Assembly (NCBI RefSeq): GCF_030272615.1
Contig: NC_081405.1
Span: 22,358,047 to 22,422,046 of the forward strand
Source: Cryptomeria japonica
Taxonomy: Eukaryota; Streptophyta; Pinopsida; Cupressales; Cupressaceae
Direction: 5' to 3'
DNA: 64,000 bases
Made by a program: the position numbers and the translations under genes. Below are positions 9,563-18,759 of the stretch, one piece after another (position 1 is the stretch's first letter; each line of letters starts with the position of its first letter). The notes below the pieces were generated by a model, which searched no databases, was not told the DNA's origin, and was given only the letters and a program-made list of their open reading frames with translations.

Positions 9563-10570
9563 CTATGTGACTGCCTGATCATATGACAATAAAGGCCCGA
9601 ACTGCGCCTGATCCCTAATTGTACGGGCATACATACCCGAGCCTCGTGGCATCCTCTGGATCCTGCCATACTGCCTGCATACTCTATCCACCAGCTGCCT
9701 CTCCAGTATATAGGGCATTTGCCCAATCAAATACCTACTCTGGAAGGTGTAAGGCAGCTCCACTGCATCATCCTCCCACTCCTCGCATCCCAGATACGGC
9801 CTCCAGATGACGACGTCAATGTCATCTATCACTCGCCACCAATGCTCTAACCTGCCAATCCGAGGCTGTGAAGTGATCATGTTGTACAGATGAACAAAAC
9901 TCCGTCCATGACCTCTCCCTCTGAAGTGTATCGGCCGCATGATAGGCAGATGCTCGTATGCCCAAACCTGCAGTAGTGTCACTCCACAACCCAGTCCCAC
10001 TAATCCATGGTAGACAAACTGGTGAAGCTCATAATATAAGTGGGTCAAAACACATGGACCCCACGCATATCTGGTGTGCTGCGTCACCAATATCTCTAGT
10101 GCTCCTCCCCAGCCCACTACCAACCCCCGTGTCACCTTGTCCGGACATAGAAACCCACTGATAGCTCCTCCAATCACAGCTGGCAAGGCTAATCCTGTCG
10201 CGGTCATGGTGTCCCATGCCACATGTCCTGCTCTCATCTCTAGACCGGGATCCTGAAACACCCATCTCAAAGCCTCTCTGTCTCCATCGCGATCATATGG
10301 AATCAGCTCTCCATCGATGGGTATATGTAGAATCCTATAAACATCCTCAAGGGTGACTGTCATCTCACCCATCGACAAATGAAATGTGCATGTCTCTGAA
10401 TGCCATCTCTTGGCCAGCGCAGTCAGCAAACCCATGTTTTCCTGAAACTCAGGCACATACAATACATGTCTCAAACCCATCTCCTCGATGGCAGCTCTAT
10501 CCTGAAAAGACAACTCCGGTCGCAACCTCTGTGTGGATGGGAATCTCTCCCGTGACTCTAGCATAGGCAA
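9563..10570 (-). CDS. Antisense plant mobile domain (PMD, MAIN/MAIL-like) protein carried by G1
   Basis: An open frame of 335 codons runs opposite to gag-pol between integrase and 3' LTR. It matches the plant mobile domain pattern: GLLTALAKRW, then SETCTFHLSMGEMTVTLEDV, then IPIDG, then CPDKVTRGL, YYELHQFVYHG, WAYEHLP, and the LEHWWRVIDDID and WRPY blocks. PMD proteins include Arabidopsis MAIN and MAIL1, nuclear proteins that act in transposon silencing and genome stability. PMDs are also known as passengers in plant transposons. The start MPMLESRERFPSTQRLRP is supported by the copy at 22092, which begins MLESQERFPSTQ. An array of short repeats lies directly upstream (10605-10890). The frame ends at a TAG shared with the second copy. 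Function in the element is unknown; host recruitment or anti-silencing are guesses. Confidence 0.82.
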   Translation of the reverse strand: MPMLESRERFPSTQRLRPELSFQDRAAIEEMGLRHVLYVPEFQENMGLLTALAKRWHSETCTFHLSMGEMTVTLEDVYRILHIPIDGELIPYDRDGDREALRWVFQDPGLEMRAGHVAWDTMTATGLALPAVIGGAISGFLCPDKVTRGLVVGWGGALEILVTQHTRYAWGPCVLTHLYYELHQFVYHGLVGLGCGVTLLQVWAYEHLPIMRPIHFRGRGHGRSFVHLYNMITSQPRIGRLEHWWRVIDDIDVVIWRPYLGCEEWEDDAVELPYTFQSRYLIGQMPYILERQLVDRVCRQYGRIQRMPRGSGMYARTIRDQAQFGPLLSYDQAVT

Positions 10571-10604
10571 ATACTCCTGCAGTCAAACAAATCAATCATG
10601 TCAG

Positions 10605-10890
10605 TCATGGTGGCATTCCCTATTCATCACAAAATGCTACTCGCTATCTAAATGCATATGGTTATCTATTCTAGTGACACTCACTGTTCATCACAAAGTG
10701 TTGCTATCTATCCTAGTAGTGCTCCCTGTTCATCACAAAGTACTACGTGTGTGACATTCCCTATTCATCACAAAGTGTTACTCACATTTTGCATTCCCTG
10801 TTCATCACAAAGTGCTGCTCATACTTTGGGTACTCCCTGTTCATCACAAAGTACTCTATCTTGGTGCTCCCTGATCATCACAAAGTGCCT
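10605..10890 (-). repeat. Seven diverged copies of ACTTTGTGATGAACAGGGAG upstream of the PMD ORF (G1)
   Basis: On the plus strand the unit appears as CTCCCTGTTCATCACAAAGT with small changes, seven times at a spacing of about 30-60 bases. The array starts some 35 bases before the PMD start codon on its own strand. The inverted copy at 21784-22056 has a matching array of about seven units in the same position. Its placement suggests a promoter or 5' leader of the antisense gene. Confidence 0.8.
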
Positions 10891-11780
10891 TGATCTATCC
10901 TAGTCTTCCTAGAGGACCTGCTTGAGTGTATCCTCTTAGCAGCTTATCCAATCGACAGCGTATGTTCATCACAGAACTGTCGATTTGACCTAGAAGACCA
11001 AACCTTGCATTTTCAGACATAAACGTGTTTTTAACTCACAAACGTGCCTATCGACTGCACAAGCACGCCTAAACAACACAGACGTGCCTGTTTGACATAA
11101 ACGTGCCTAAATTGTTCACAAACGCGACTTTGCAACATAAACACCCCTGAAGGACGTAGACGCGCCCGCATTTGGCACAAACGCGGTTCTAGACACAGAC
11201 GTGCATGGCACCGACATAGACGCGCCTGTAGGACATAGACGCGCCTGGCACTGACGCAGACGCGATTTCACATTTTTGCACTTTTTTGTACACTATTCCT
11301 AGGCGCATTTATTTCTCTATTCGACAAGCATTAATGACAAAAGCAAATGCGTCAAAGTACGAGGAGGTTTGGTGGTACTTATCGGCTCTCCTGCCTCTGC
11401 TGGTCTCTGAAATCGGCGAACGCGGTCGAATCTGTGTACGAAAGCCATCGCTGCTGACTGCTGCTACTCTTTTTCTCGCTCTGCACTTTGATCTCGTGAA
11501 GGTGTAGATGACAATGAGGATGTCTTTTGCCCGTGGTCTATCTTATAGCCTACCCTAGCCCTTGCCTTCATTTTCCGAGTCAGTCTTGATTATCCCGTGA
11601 CTTTGTCACTTTATCCGGTCAATCCATTCTAGCCTTTCTTTCTTATCGAGAGATTGTCTGTAATTCTTTTCAAACATTTTCATCCAATCTCTCGAGGGGG
11701 CATATCATTCCCATACTAGGGCAACTCTGTATCAGTTCATCTTATCTTCTTTGAAACAACGCGACAAGTCGCATTGTCTC
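10891..11780. other. 3' internal region of G1, with CACAGACGCG-like repeats
   Basis: No credible gene. From about 11015 to 11280 there are over ten degenerate copies of a unit close to ACACAGACGCGCCT, spaced by 15-25 bases, giving a locally CpG-rich tract in an AT-rich element. The rest (11281-11780) is unique-looking sequence that also occurs, inverted, at 21037-21540, with Pol II-like pyrimidine runs but no ORF. The repeat unit also appears near the opposite end of the second copy (35240-35470 and 36680-36900). Confidence 0.65.
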
Positions 11781-11794
11781 AAAGAGGGGCAAAA
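11781..11794 (+). other. Polypurine tract of G1
   Basis: AAAGAGGGGCAAAA lies directly against the 3' LTR start TGTAGACACC. The identical tract is found inverted at 21021-21034. It primes plus-strand cDNA synthesis. Confidence 0.88.
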
Positions 11795-12601
11795 TGTAGA
11801 CACCTAAAATTGTCCAATCTAATTAAATAAATATTTTATTTATTTAATTATCTAAGCCTAATTCTTCTATTAATTAAATAAATCTTTATTTATTTAATTA
11901 ATTCATTTATCCTCTTCTAGCTTTATTTCTCATTTAAATAAATACATTTATTTATTTAAATTATCCTTTTCCTAAATTAAATAAATATTTTATTTATTTA
12001 ATTATCCCATTTCTTCTATTAATTAAATAAATTTTTTATTTAATTAATTCATTATCTTTTTCTACACATGACACATGTCATTCATCTCTTAATTCCTACA
12101 CTACCTACCCCTTTCACTATTTTACTATTTCTTCTACCTACCCTCTAATCCTAGTCGACCTCCTTTTTACACCTCTCAATCTTATCCCTCCATTTCATAT
12201 TGTGTCTTCTATTTAAGGAGATGCTTTCTTCATTATCAAACCCTAATCAAGCATTCTAATGACTTAAAACCCTAATGATCATAATGAGCTAACAACTTGA
12301 TCAATTGGCTACACTACAATCCTACTTGCAACCACATTCCGTTCTTTGTTGAGCTCTTGTGCACATAAAAATCTGAGAGCAAATATATCAAGCAAGATCA
12401 ATGGAGATAGGAAGAATGGAGATCCAAACCCTATTGGACATGTGATGGTATAATCTTTGTGATTTCATTTGATTTGCATTGTCTTAGGTAATCTTCATAT
12501 GTTATGGTGGATCTTTGTTGATTATTAGGCTAGGGTTTGGTGGTTGAATTCATTTAGCCTTTCAATATTGTTATTATTGTTATCCATTTTCACCATACAC
12601 A
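11795..12601 (+). repeat. 3' LTR of G1 (807 bp)
   Basis: Starts TGTAGACACCTAAAATT and ends ACCATACACA (TG...CA). It aligns throughout with the two LTRs of the inverted copy (20223-21020 and 37025-37815). The U3 opens with five consecutive AT palindromes of about 30-35 bases (11821-12049). A TATA-like stretch (CTTCTATTTAAGGAG, 12207-12221) marks the probable promoter; the inverted copies read TCTATATAAGGAG. AATAAA-type sequences are abundant. The 5 bases after it are ATTAT, and the matching target duplication lies outside the window. Confidence 0.92.
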
Positions 12602-14322
12602 ATTATATATATATATATATGCAATTATCAAATTGTATTTAACAGTTAATAAAACTGTTGATTAAAAAAATTAATACAAAAGGAAATTTGCTTTGGCTCA
12701 TATTGGGGAATCGCAAGACGAGGGATCCTTTGTCTCTACCCCCTCCACCGTAGGCCGCAGCCATGACTGGGGCCGTGACCCATAGTCATGGGCAACCATG
12801 GTTGTGGGCCGAAGCCCACAGTCGTGGGCATCTATGGCGATGGGCCGCATCCCCTCCACTAGCGTCACCCATTGTGTGGCCGCCACGTGCCACCATTGCT
12901 CGACCCCTCCCCTGCTTAACACCTCTGTCGTCACCATGTTTAGACCCTCCACCACCCCTTCTGAACCATGCATCACTAATACCTGCACACATAGAAAGCA
13001 ACCATGGATATTTTTGGAGAAGAATATCCAAACCCGACTTAGGGTTTGGGTAGTAAAGAAAAGATTAAAAAATATATAGAGAGATAGAAACCCTAGCTGG
13101 AAACTAGGGTTCAAAGGGAGGGGAAATAAGAGAATAAAATAGATGGTAATGAGATGTTCCCATCTCATATAATATTTTAGAGGAAACCCAAAAAGGGTTA
13201 AATAAAATATTATAATAAAAATTAGGGCTATTTCATAAAGGGGTTGTAAAATTTGAAATAAAGTTATAGGGGGAAAACCCTGTTCAAATGAAGGGTTTTT
13301 ATAATGTAATATATGTATATATATAAATACATTTTGGAAATTTTAATGGTAAATAATTAGATGTAATATTTATATGGAGATTATTAAATGATTATATAAA
13401 TCCTTAAGGGGGAGGTATTTTAAATAAAGATGATTATATTAATCCTTAAGTGGGTATTTTAATTATAAATTAATATATAAACCTTTAAGGGGGTAATTTA
13501 AGTGTAAATAATTATTTAAATCCTTTAGGGGATTAGATATCAATAATGGAAAATTTATTGTTCTAGACAACTTATTAATGCTACTTTAATGGCGTTTGGG
13601 ACTTTACATTTTATTGCTTAAATAATTAATATTAATACAATGAGTTTGTATTACTGTTAAATATAATGGATTTTGAAATTATTTAAATATTATAAGGAAA
13701 TAATATTAACACTTAATGCAATTAAATTCAAAGAATTTATTGGGTGAAATAATTAATTATAAAGGTTGAGTTGGCTATATAAGAATAATTTCATCTTTAG
13801 TTAATGAAAATTATTGAAAATGTAAAGTATTAAAATATAATTTTATTAGGAATTGTATTCAAGTTTATTGGACGACTTCCAACATTAAGATGAAATCTAA
13901 TTAAATTGATTATCAACTTGCTTAGAGGCTTTGGGAAAGACCTAAGCCTCCTAGTTTAGTAAAATAATTTATCGCCGCATTAGAGGCCCATTCATAATGT
14001 CAATTAAGATATCTTTTAGTGAAACTAATTAAGTTATCACATCTAATTAAACATAGGTCACAAGTAATTAAGTGTTTAAAAAAAAAAAATTGTTGTGTTT
14101 TTGCCCAAAAGTTTGGGCATCACACATATTTAAGAAAGGGTTGTTTCAAACTACCATATATTCAAACCATCAATGCAAGGTTTCCAAAATAAACAACACA
14201 TTCATCATATGACAAATTATGCACATCTAATGTCATTATGAGTCCACAACATTAAATATGGAAAAAAGCATAATTGAACAAAACATATATATGTATCATG
14301 GTCCAAAAAATAACTCATATTT

Positions 14323-14324
<2 letters not shown>
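12602..14324. other. Intergenic repeat debris
   Basis: No gene supported. 12720-13000 is a GC-richer island with short inverted and direct GTGGGC/GGGCC units. 13388-13535 holds four degenerate repeats of a unit like TATAAATCCTTAAGGGGG at a period near 40 bases. The remainder is AT-rich. A perfect short palindrome GCCCAAAAGTTTGGGC-like lies near 14103. The ORFs here are short and lack recognisable domains. Confidence 0.5.
13388..13535 (+). repeat. Degenerate 40-bp tandem repeat, about four units
   Basis: Four successive segments each contain TATAAATCCTTAAGGGGG or a close variant followed by an AT-rich half. Units start near 13390, 13431, 13470 and 13509. Confidence 0.6.

Positions 14325-14406
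<82 letters not shown>
14325..14406 (+). repeat. (GT)41 microsatellite
   Basis: 82 uninterrupted bases of GT. Both flanks carry CATGGTCCAAAAAA followed or preceded by CTCATAT-like sequence, so the array sits between direct and inverted copies of a short motif. The translated His-Thr or Cys-Val ORFs across it are artefacts. Confidence 0.98.
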
Positions 14407-14408
<2 letters not shown>

Positions 14409-15135
14409 ATCCAAAAAAATAACTCGTATGCACATGCATGTGTATTTATACATGTATCATGGTCCAAAAAAAATATGAGTTGACATGTACTAATAACAAG
14501 TGAGCTCATGGTACATTTAATATGGATCCTCCCTATCTTTTATTATCTCTAAAATCCTTTCATGATCTTCAATAGGCAACCTCCACTTTTGGGGGCCACA
14601 CCCTCTTTTTGGTAAAGTGTCAAAATATAATCTTGTCGCTATAACTAAGTGACTATAATGCAAAACTTTTTGGTTTGACATGTAATAAGTACATGAACAC
14701 CATTAATATCTATCTTGGTTTGTTGATAGTAGGCACCTTCAAAAATGATTGATCCAATGGGATATTATTTCCCATCACCATCTTTTACTGATTCTAACAA
14801 TTTGCATTTTGGTTTTTTGCATCTTAGCAGATAATACTCAACACCTTCTATATTGTCAAGATCTGCAACCATGACAAAAACATCACCTATAGACCACAAA
14901 TTATAAACAATTTTACAAATTGAATGCTAAAATGTATAAATAATTTAAGATTAATTTAAATTTAAATAAAGTGTATGAAAATGAAAAAGGATATTTAAAT
15001 AAAATGCAAGTGTACCTATAACAACTAAATTAGAAACACGTTCATAATTAGCTTAATGTAGAGGATCATGAATATCTACAATGCCACTATCTTCATAAGG
15101 AGGCATTGAAACTAATTGTTCCTATGTGACAAGAA
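14407..15135. other. Intergenic, nothing recognised
   Basis: AT-rich sequence with no long ORF, no clear terminal repeats and no RNA gene. A second CATGGTCCAAAAAA motif at about 14457 is the only repeat noted. Confidence 0.5.
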
Positions 15136-16643
15136 GTGTGGTACCTGCAAGACAGACACAAACCACTCAAACACACCAATGAAACATTGCATTTGAGATT
15201 AGAATCAACAAAACAATTTAGTCAATCAAAAACACTCAAAATCGTCTCATTGTCCTCTATCTCCAAGGATCCCTTAGATTCAAGGAGGCTCTTAGCTTGG
15301 AAGAGAACTTGATCTTGGGATGACTACTCAAAGAATGAGAGATAGTGTATGATCTAAGATCTAAATGAATGCAACTAAGATCCTAGTGGTGATTTTGATA
15401 TGAATATGAAACTATAATGTTGAGATAGTGCAAGATGACAAGATTGATATGAAGCTAAAATAGCATGAAAATGATATATTAAGATGATATTAGGCTAGCA
15501 TGGAAATGAAAATAACATGATATATTACTAACATGATATGCAAAACATGATAAATCTAGGCTATGATGCTACTAAATGATCTAATTACTATTTTCAAAGA
15601 GAGGCTAAAATGCTAAATGTTATGTGACTATAGTGTAGATGCATAAAACTTGGATATGTGAAATGAAGGAAATGGGCTCTATTTATAGAATAAATGATCA
15701 AATGGATGGTCAAGATTGAGCTAGCTTAAGAAGGGTCAAGATTGAAAGTTATCAATCCATGTGATATTTTCAACCCAATCTCATGTTGACAAGTGTCATC
15801 ATGAGGAGGCCTGAGAGGATGTTAAGTGAGCATTAGATTCTTATTAAGCTTTTAGGGTTAACCTTAAGAGGATGAGTAATTGGTTAATATATTATCCAAG
15901 GATGAAGGCTATTGTCTAAGAGTTAAACTCTTGTGCAAAGTTGAAAGATGGTCAAAGGGACAAATCATCATGGCTTAGCATGGTGAAGAGATGATGTTTT
16001 GTAAGAGCATTAAAGGCTCTTTGAAGACTTTGGAGGTTAAAATGTTGAAGGTAGATAACCTTCAAGGCTTTTTTAAGAGCCTTACAAGTTTAGAAGACTC
16101 AACAAGTTAACTAGCTGAAAAAGGTTAAGTCTTCAACACATTTTGAAGACTTTCCCCAAATTTAGAGAACTGACTCCCTCAAATTTAGGGATGTGACATG
16201 ATTAGAGGAATTAAGGCTAGTTAAGTGAGATTTGAGAGGTTCTAGAAGAATGATTAGGAGGCAAGTGGGAAATGTAGGAGAATGTAAGTGGGAGAAAAGG
16301 GGAATTTTAATTAAAATAAAAAGATTTATTTCAACCAAAATGAATGCAACTTGCGTTTGTGGGAAAATACAAGTGGGGAGTATTTATAAATAAATTTGTT
16401 TTATTTATATGCAAGAAATAATTTTAATTAAATATAAATTCAATTAAAATGTGGAAAGATAATTTAATTAAATAAATATAATTTAATTAATTAATGGAAG
16501 AGAGGGGATTTAATCAAATGTTGTATTTAATTAATGAATAGATAGAAGAAAGGGGATATTAACTAAACCTTAGTTTAACTAATAGGTGAATAAGAAATAA
16601 TTAAACAAATAAAATTTATTTAATTAGATGTGCAAGTTTTAGG
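15136..16643 (-). repeat. Probable solo LTR, minus orientation, distantly related to the Tat family LTR
   Basis: The right end AAGTTTTAGGTGTCTAG resembles the LTR edge of the Tat elements (AATTTTAGGTGTCTACA). Leftward from it comes the same architecture of consecutive AT palindromes built on AATTAAATAAAT (16380-16630). A minus-strand TATA box is seen as GGGCTCTATTTATAG on the plus strand (15674-15688), the usual CTATAAATAGAGCCC form. The left edge (TGTGGTACCTG at 15136) is a guess, and no matching target duplication was found. No internal domain is attached, hence solo LTR. Confidence 0.42.
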
Positions 16644-17814
16644 TGTCTAGAGTTCCATCTAGCATTGTGAAACATATCCATCTCTAATGTTCTAACATTG
16701 TTCAATATTTGTATTGTTGTTAATGCAGTCAACAAAAAAACATGTTTCTTCTCTTACTTGAATCACAAGGAGGTTTGTTAAGTCATGTAGTCATGACTTG
16801 ATGCAAACTTCTAATACCATTAATTGTATAACAATTATAAGGATTGGATCAATCAATATATTTAACTTCCCAAATATAGCATTTGTTGTATGTTGTGTCA
16901 TGAGCACCAAAATGACTTTTGCATCATTCTACTATTTCATTTGAGTTTTGTATGTTGTTACTTGCACAAGAACTCATTTTAGCAATTTAGTGGACCCATA
17001 ATTAAATAGAGATTTCTTGAATGAAGTACACATATATATGTTGAACATGTACCTGCAAGTTCATATTGGTGAAGTGCATGCTTCACACATGGTCCTGCTC
17101 CACCATTCTCTCATTTTCCATGTCTACTCTCAAAAAAGTTCCATTAAAAATTTCTTACGTTTAGCATGTTGTTGTGACAACCAATTGAATGATTTTGTAG
17201 ACTTAAATTGTGCAATGAAATTACAATTAAATCCAAAATTTTAGTTGAAAAAAATTAATTGTACTAGTTAATTAAAAGACTATAGCAAATTGGAATCCAT
17301 TTGTATACTTACCAACACATCCATCAGACCTGAAGCATTTATCCCATGTTGTATGATATATTTTAAAAAATTCCCAAAACAATAGCTATATAACTCCTAT
17401 CATGATCAGTATCATCACTAATATAAAAATGAACCCCCTTGATGATAATGCGTTCATCTTTGCTACTTTCTACACCATCCACATGAAACTTTGCATGTCT
17501 ATACAAAACTTGTACAAAGATTGCAACCTACTCAAAATGATAATATTGACTTTGAATCTTTGTCTCTTTTATTCAATCATACTTTCGTAATCTAGTCCTT
17601 TTATTCCCCATTGGATAAATTGCTATTGAGTTTTAATTTAGATCTATAGACCGCTATATACACATGCACAATATGCATGTTTAAGTTATTCTAAGTCAAT
17701 TCCATGAAAAAAATGAGAATTAATGGTCCACTTGACTGATAATTAGTGGTACACAAGAATACTTAGTTGATAATGACTCCCCTACTAACTGATAATGAAT
17801 GGTCCACTTAATTG
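16644..17814. other. Intergenic, nothing recognised
   Basis: AT-rich, with only short ORFs lacking known motifs (for example 17017-17244 and 17402-17590). No terminal repeats seen. Confidence 0.5.
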
Positions 17815-17978
17815 ATCTAATAAGTGGTCCATGTACAATTACATGAATGTACTTATACATGTTTGTTTTCTAAAATAAGGTCTTAGGAGAGTCCATATGT
17901 TTTCTGAGAACCATGCTCATTACATTATCAAGAAACCATGAATCTTAGCCAACTTATGGACTTTCCTCATACTTATTT
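17815..17978. repeat. Foldback repeat C (shortened copy)
   Basis: The core arms 17873-17978 pair: AAATAAGGTCTTAGGAGAGT on the left is the near reverse complement of the CTTTCCTCATACTTATTT right end, with CCATATGTTTTCTGAGAACCATG against its partner. It resembles the longer foldback at 18183-18595 but lacks the central TTTGTTGGTAAT part. Confidence 0.65.
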
Positions 17979-18070
17979 CAAATGGATATGAACTATTTAT
18001 AAGTATTCACATGTCCTCACACTTATTTCAAATGGATATGAACTATTTATAAGTATTCACATGTACTTAA
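17971..18070. repeat. 50-bp tandem duplication
   Basis: Two nearly identical 50-base units begin with ACTTATTTCAAATGGATATG at 17971 and 18021. They lie just outside the right arm of foldback C. Confidence 0.85.
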
Positions 18071-18182
18071 AAATCATGTAGAACTCTATATTATGTAAAT
18101 TATGAACATAATTTACTTAACAGAGATGTTTTTAGATGATTATTTAGTACATGCGATGTATAATTTGGACCTAATATATATA

Positions 18183-18595
18183 TCTCTAGAAGATTATTTA
18201 TACTTACATGTGAGTACTTATACATGAATCATATATGCATTTAAATAAGGTGCATGAGGATATTTCATAAGTTGCATGAGATCAATGATTTGTTGGTAAT
18301 ACATAATAAGCTTGTACTAGTAAAGTGAGCTTATGTAATCAATTCTAATTTTACATAAACATTTCAACCGTTTGGTTTTGTTGGTCACATTGTCATGCTA
18401 CACAAAAGAAAATGGTTGAAATATTTACACAAAATTTGAATTGGTTACAAAAGCTAGTGGCTATTACATGCTTGAATTACATTACCAACAAAGCATGAAT
18501 CTCAGGCAACTTATGGATTTTTCCTCACACCTTATTTCGAATGGATATGAGTCATGTATAAGTATTCACATGTACTAAATAATCATGTAGAATGA
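18183..18595. repeat. Foldback repeat A, long imperfect palindrome
   Basis: Nested arms pair across about 410 bases. The centre is bounded by TTTGTTGGTAAT (18289-18300) and ATTACCAACAAA (18481-18492). The next layer is AAATAAGGTGCATGAGG (18243) against CCTCACACCTTATTT (ending 18537). The outer layer is TACTTACATGTGAG against CACATGTACTAAATAATC. The interior is itself an inverted pair (TTTACATAAACATTTCAACC against GGTTGAAATATTTACAC). It has no ORF and looks like a MITE/foldback element. Copies flank both sides of element Y. Confidence 0.72.
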
Positions 18596-18699
18596 GCTAT
18601 GTTACATAAATTATGAACATAATTTACCTAACATAGACATTTAGATGATTATTTAGTACATGATGCATAATTTACCTAACATAGATATCTAGATGATTA

Positions 18700-18754
18700 T
18701 TGAGTATGTTTGACATAAGGTGTGAGGAGAGTTCATATGTTGTCTAAGAACCAT
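18700..18754. repeat. Left arm of foldback repeat B, cut by element Y
   Basis: ATAAGGTGTGAGGAGAGTTC and CTAAGAACCATGGTTT match the left arm of foldback A. The repeat resumes after Y at 51202 (TTGGTAATGTATTATAGG), so Y inserted within this copy. Confidence 0.75.
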
Positions 18755-18759
18755 GGTTT
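18755..18759. repeat. Target-site duplication of element Y, left (GGTTT)
   Basis: Identical to 51197-51201 on the other side of Y. Five bases is the normal copia duplication length. Confidence 0.9.

Larger units (their letters stand above)
1..12601 (+). mobile_element. G1: Ty3/gypsy Tat-type LTR retrotransposon, 5' end outside window
   Basis: The stretch holds gag, protease, G-patch, reverse transcriptase, RNase H, a second archaeal-type RNase H and integrase in that order, then a long 3' region with an antisense ORF, a polypurine tract and one LTR. Two RNase H domains and an extra ORF between pol and the 3' LTR are known traits of the Tat/Ogre lineage. The same order is found inverted at 20223-37815, so this is a family and not a chance mosaic. 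The 5' LTR, primer site and start of gag are cut off by the window edge. Every part except the integrase and the PMD core has at least one stop or frameshift, so this copy cannot make its full polyprotein. Confidence 0.93.

Noticed and set aside
10605-10890. CRISPR-like array
   Set aside because: Units are degenerate with irregular spacing, and they lie in a plant retrotransposon. No cas gene.
14217-14509. ORFs across the GT repeat coding for long His-Thr or Cys-Val runs
   Set aside because: They are translations of an 82-base dinucleotide repeat with no start context or domain.
17017-17590. Short ORFs at 17017-17244 and 17402-17590 as small host genes
   Set aside because: No family resemblance, AT-rich composition, no conserved copy and no promoter evidence.
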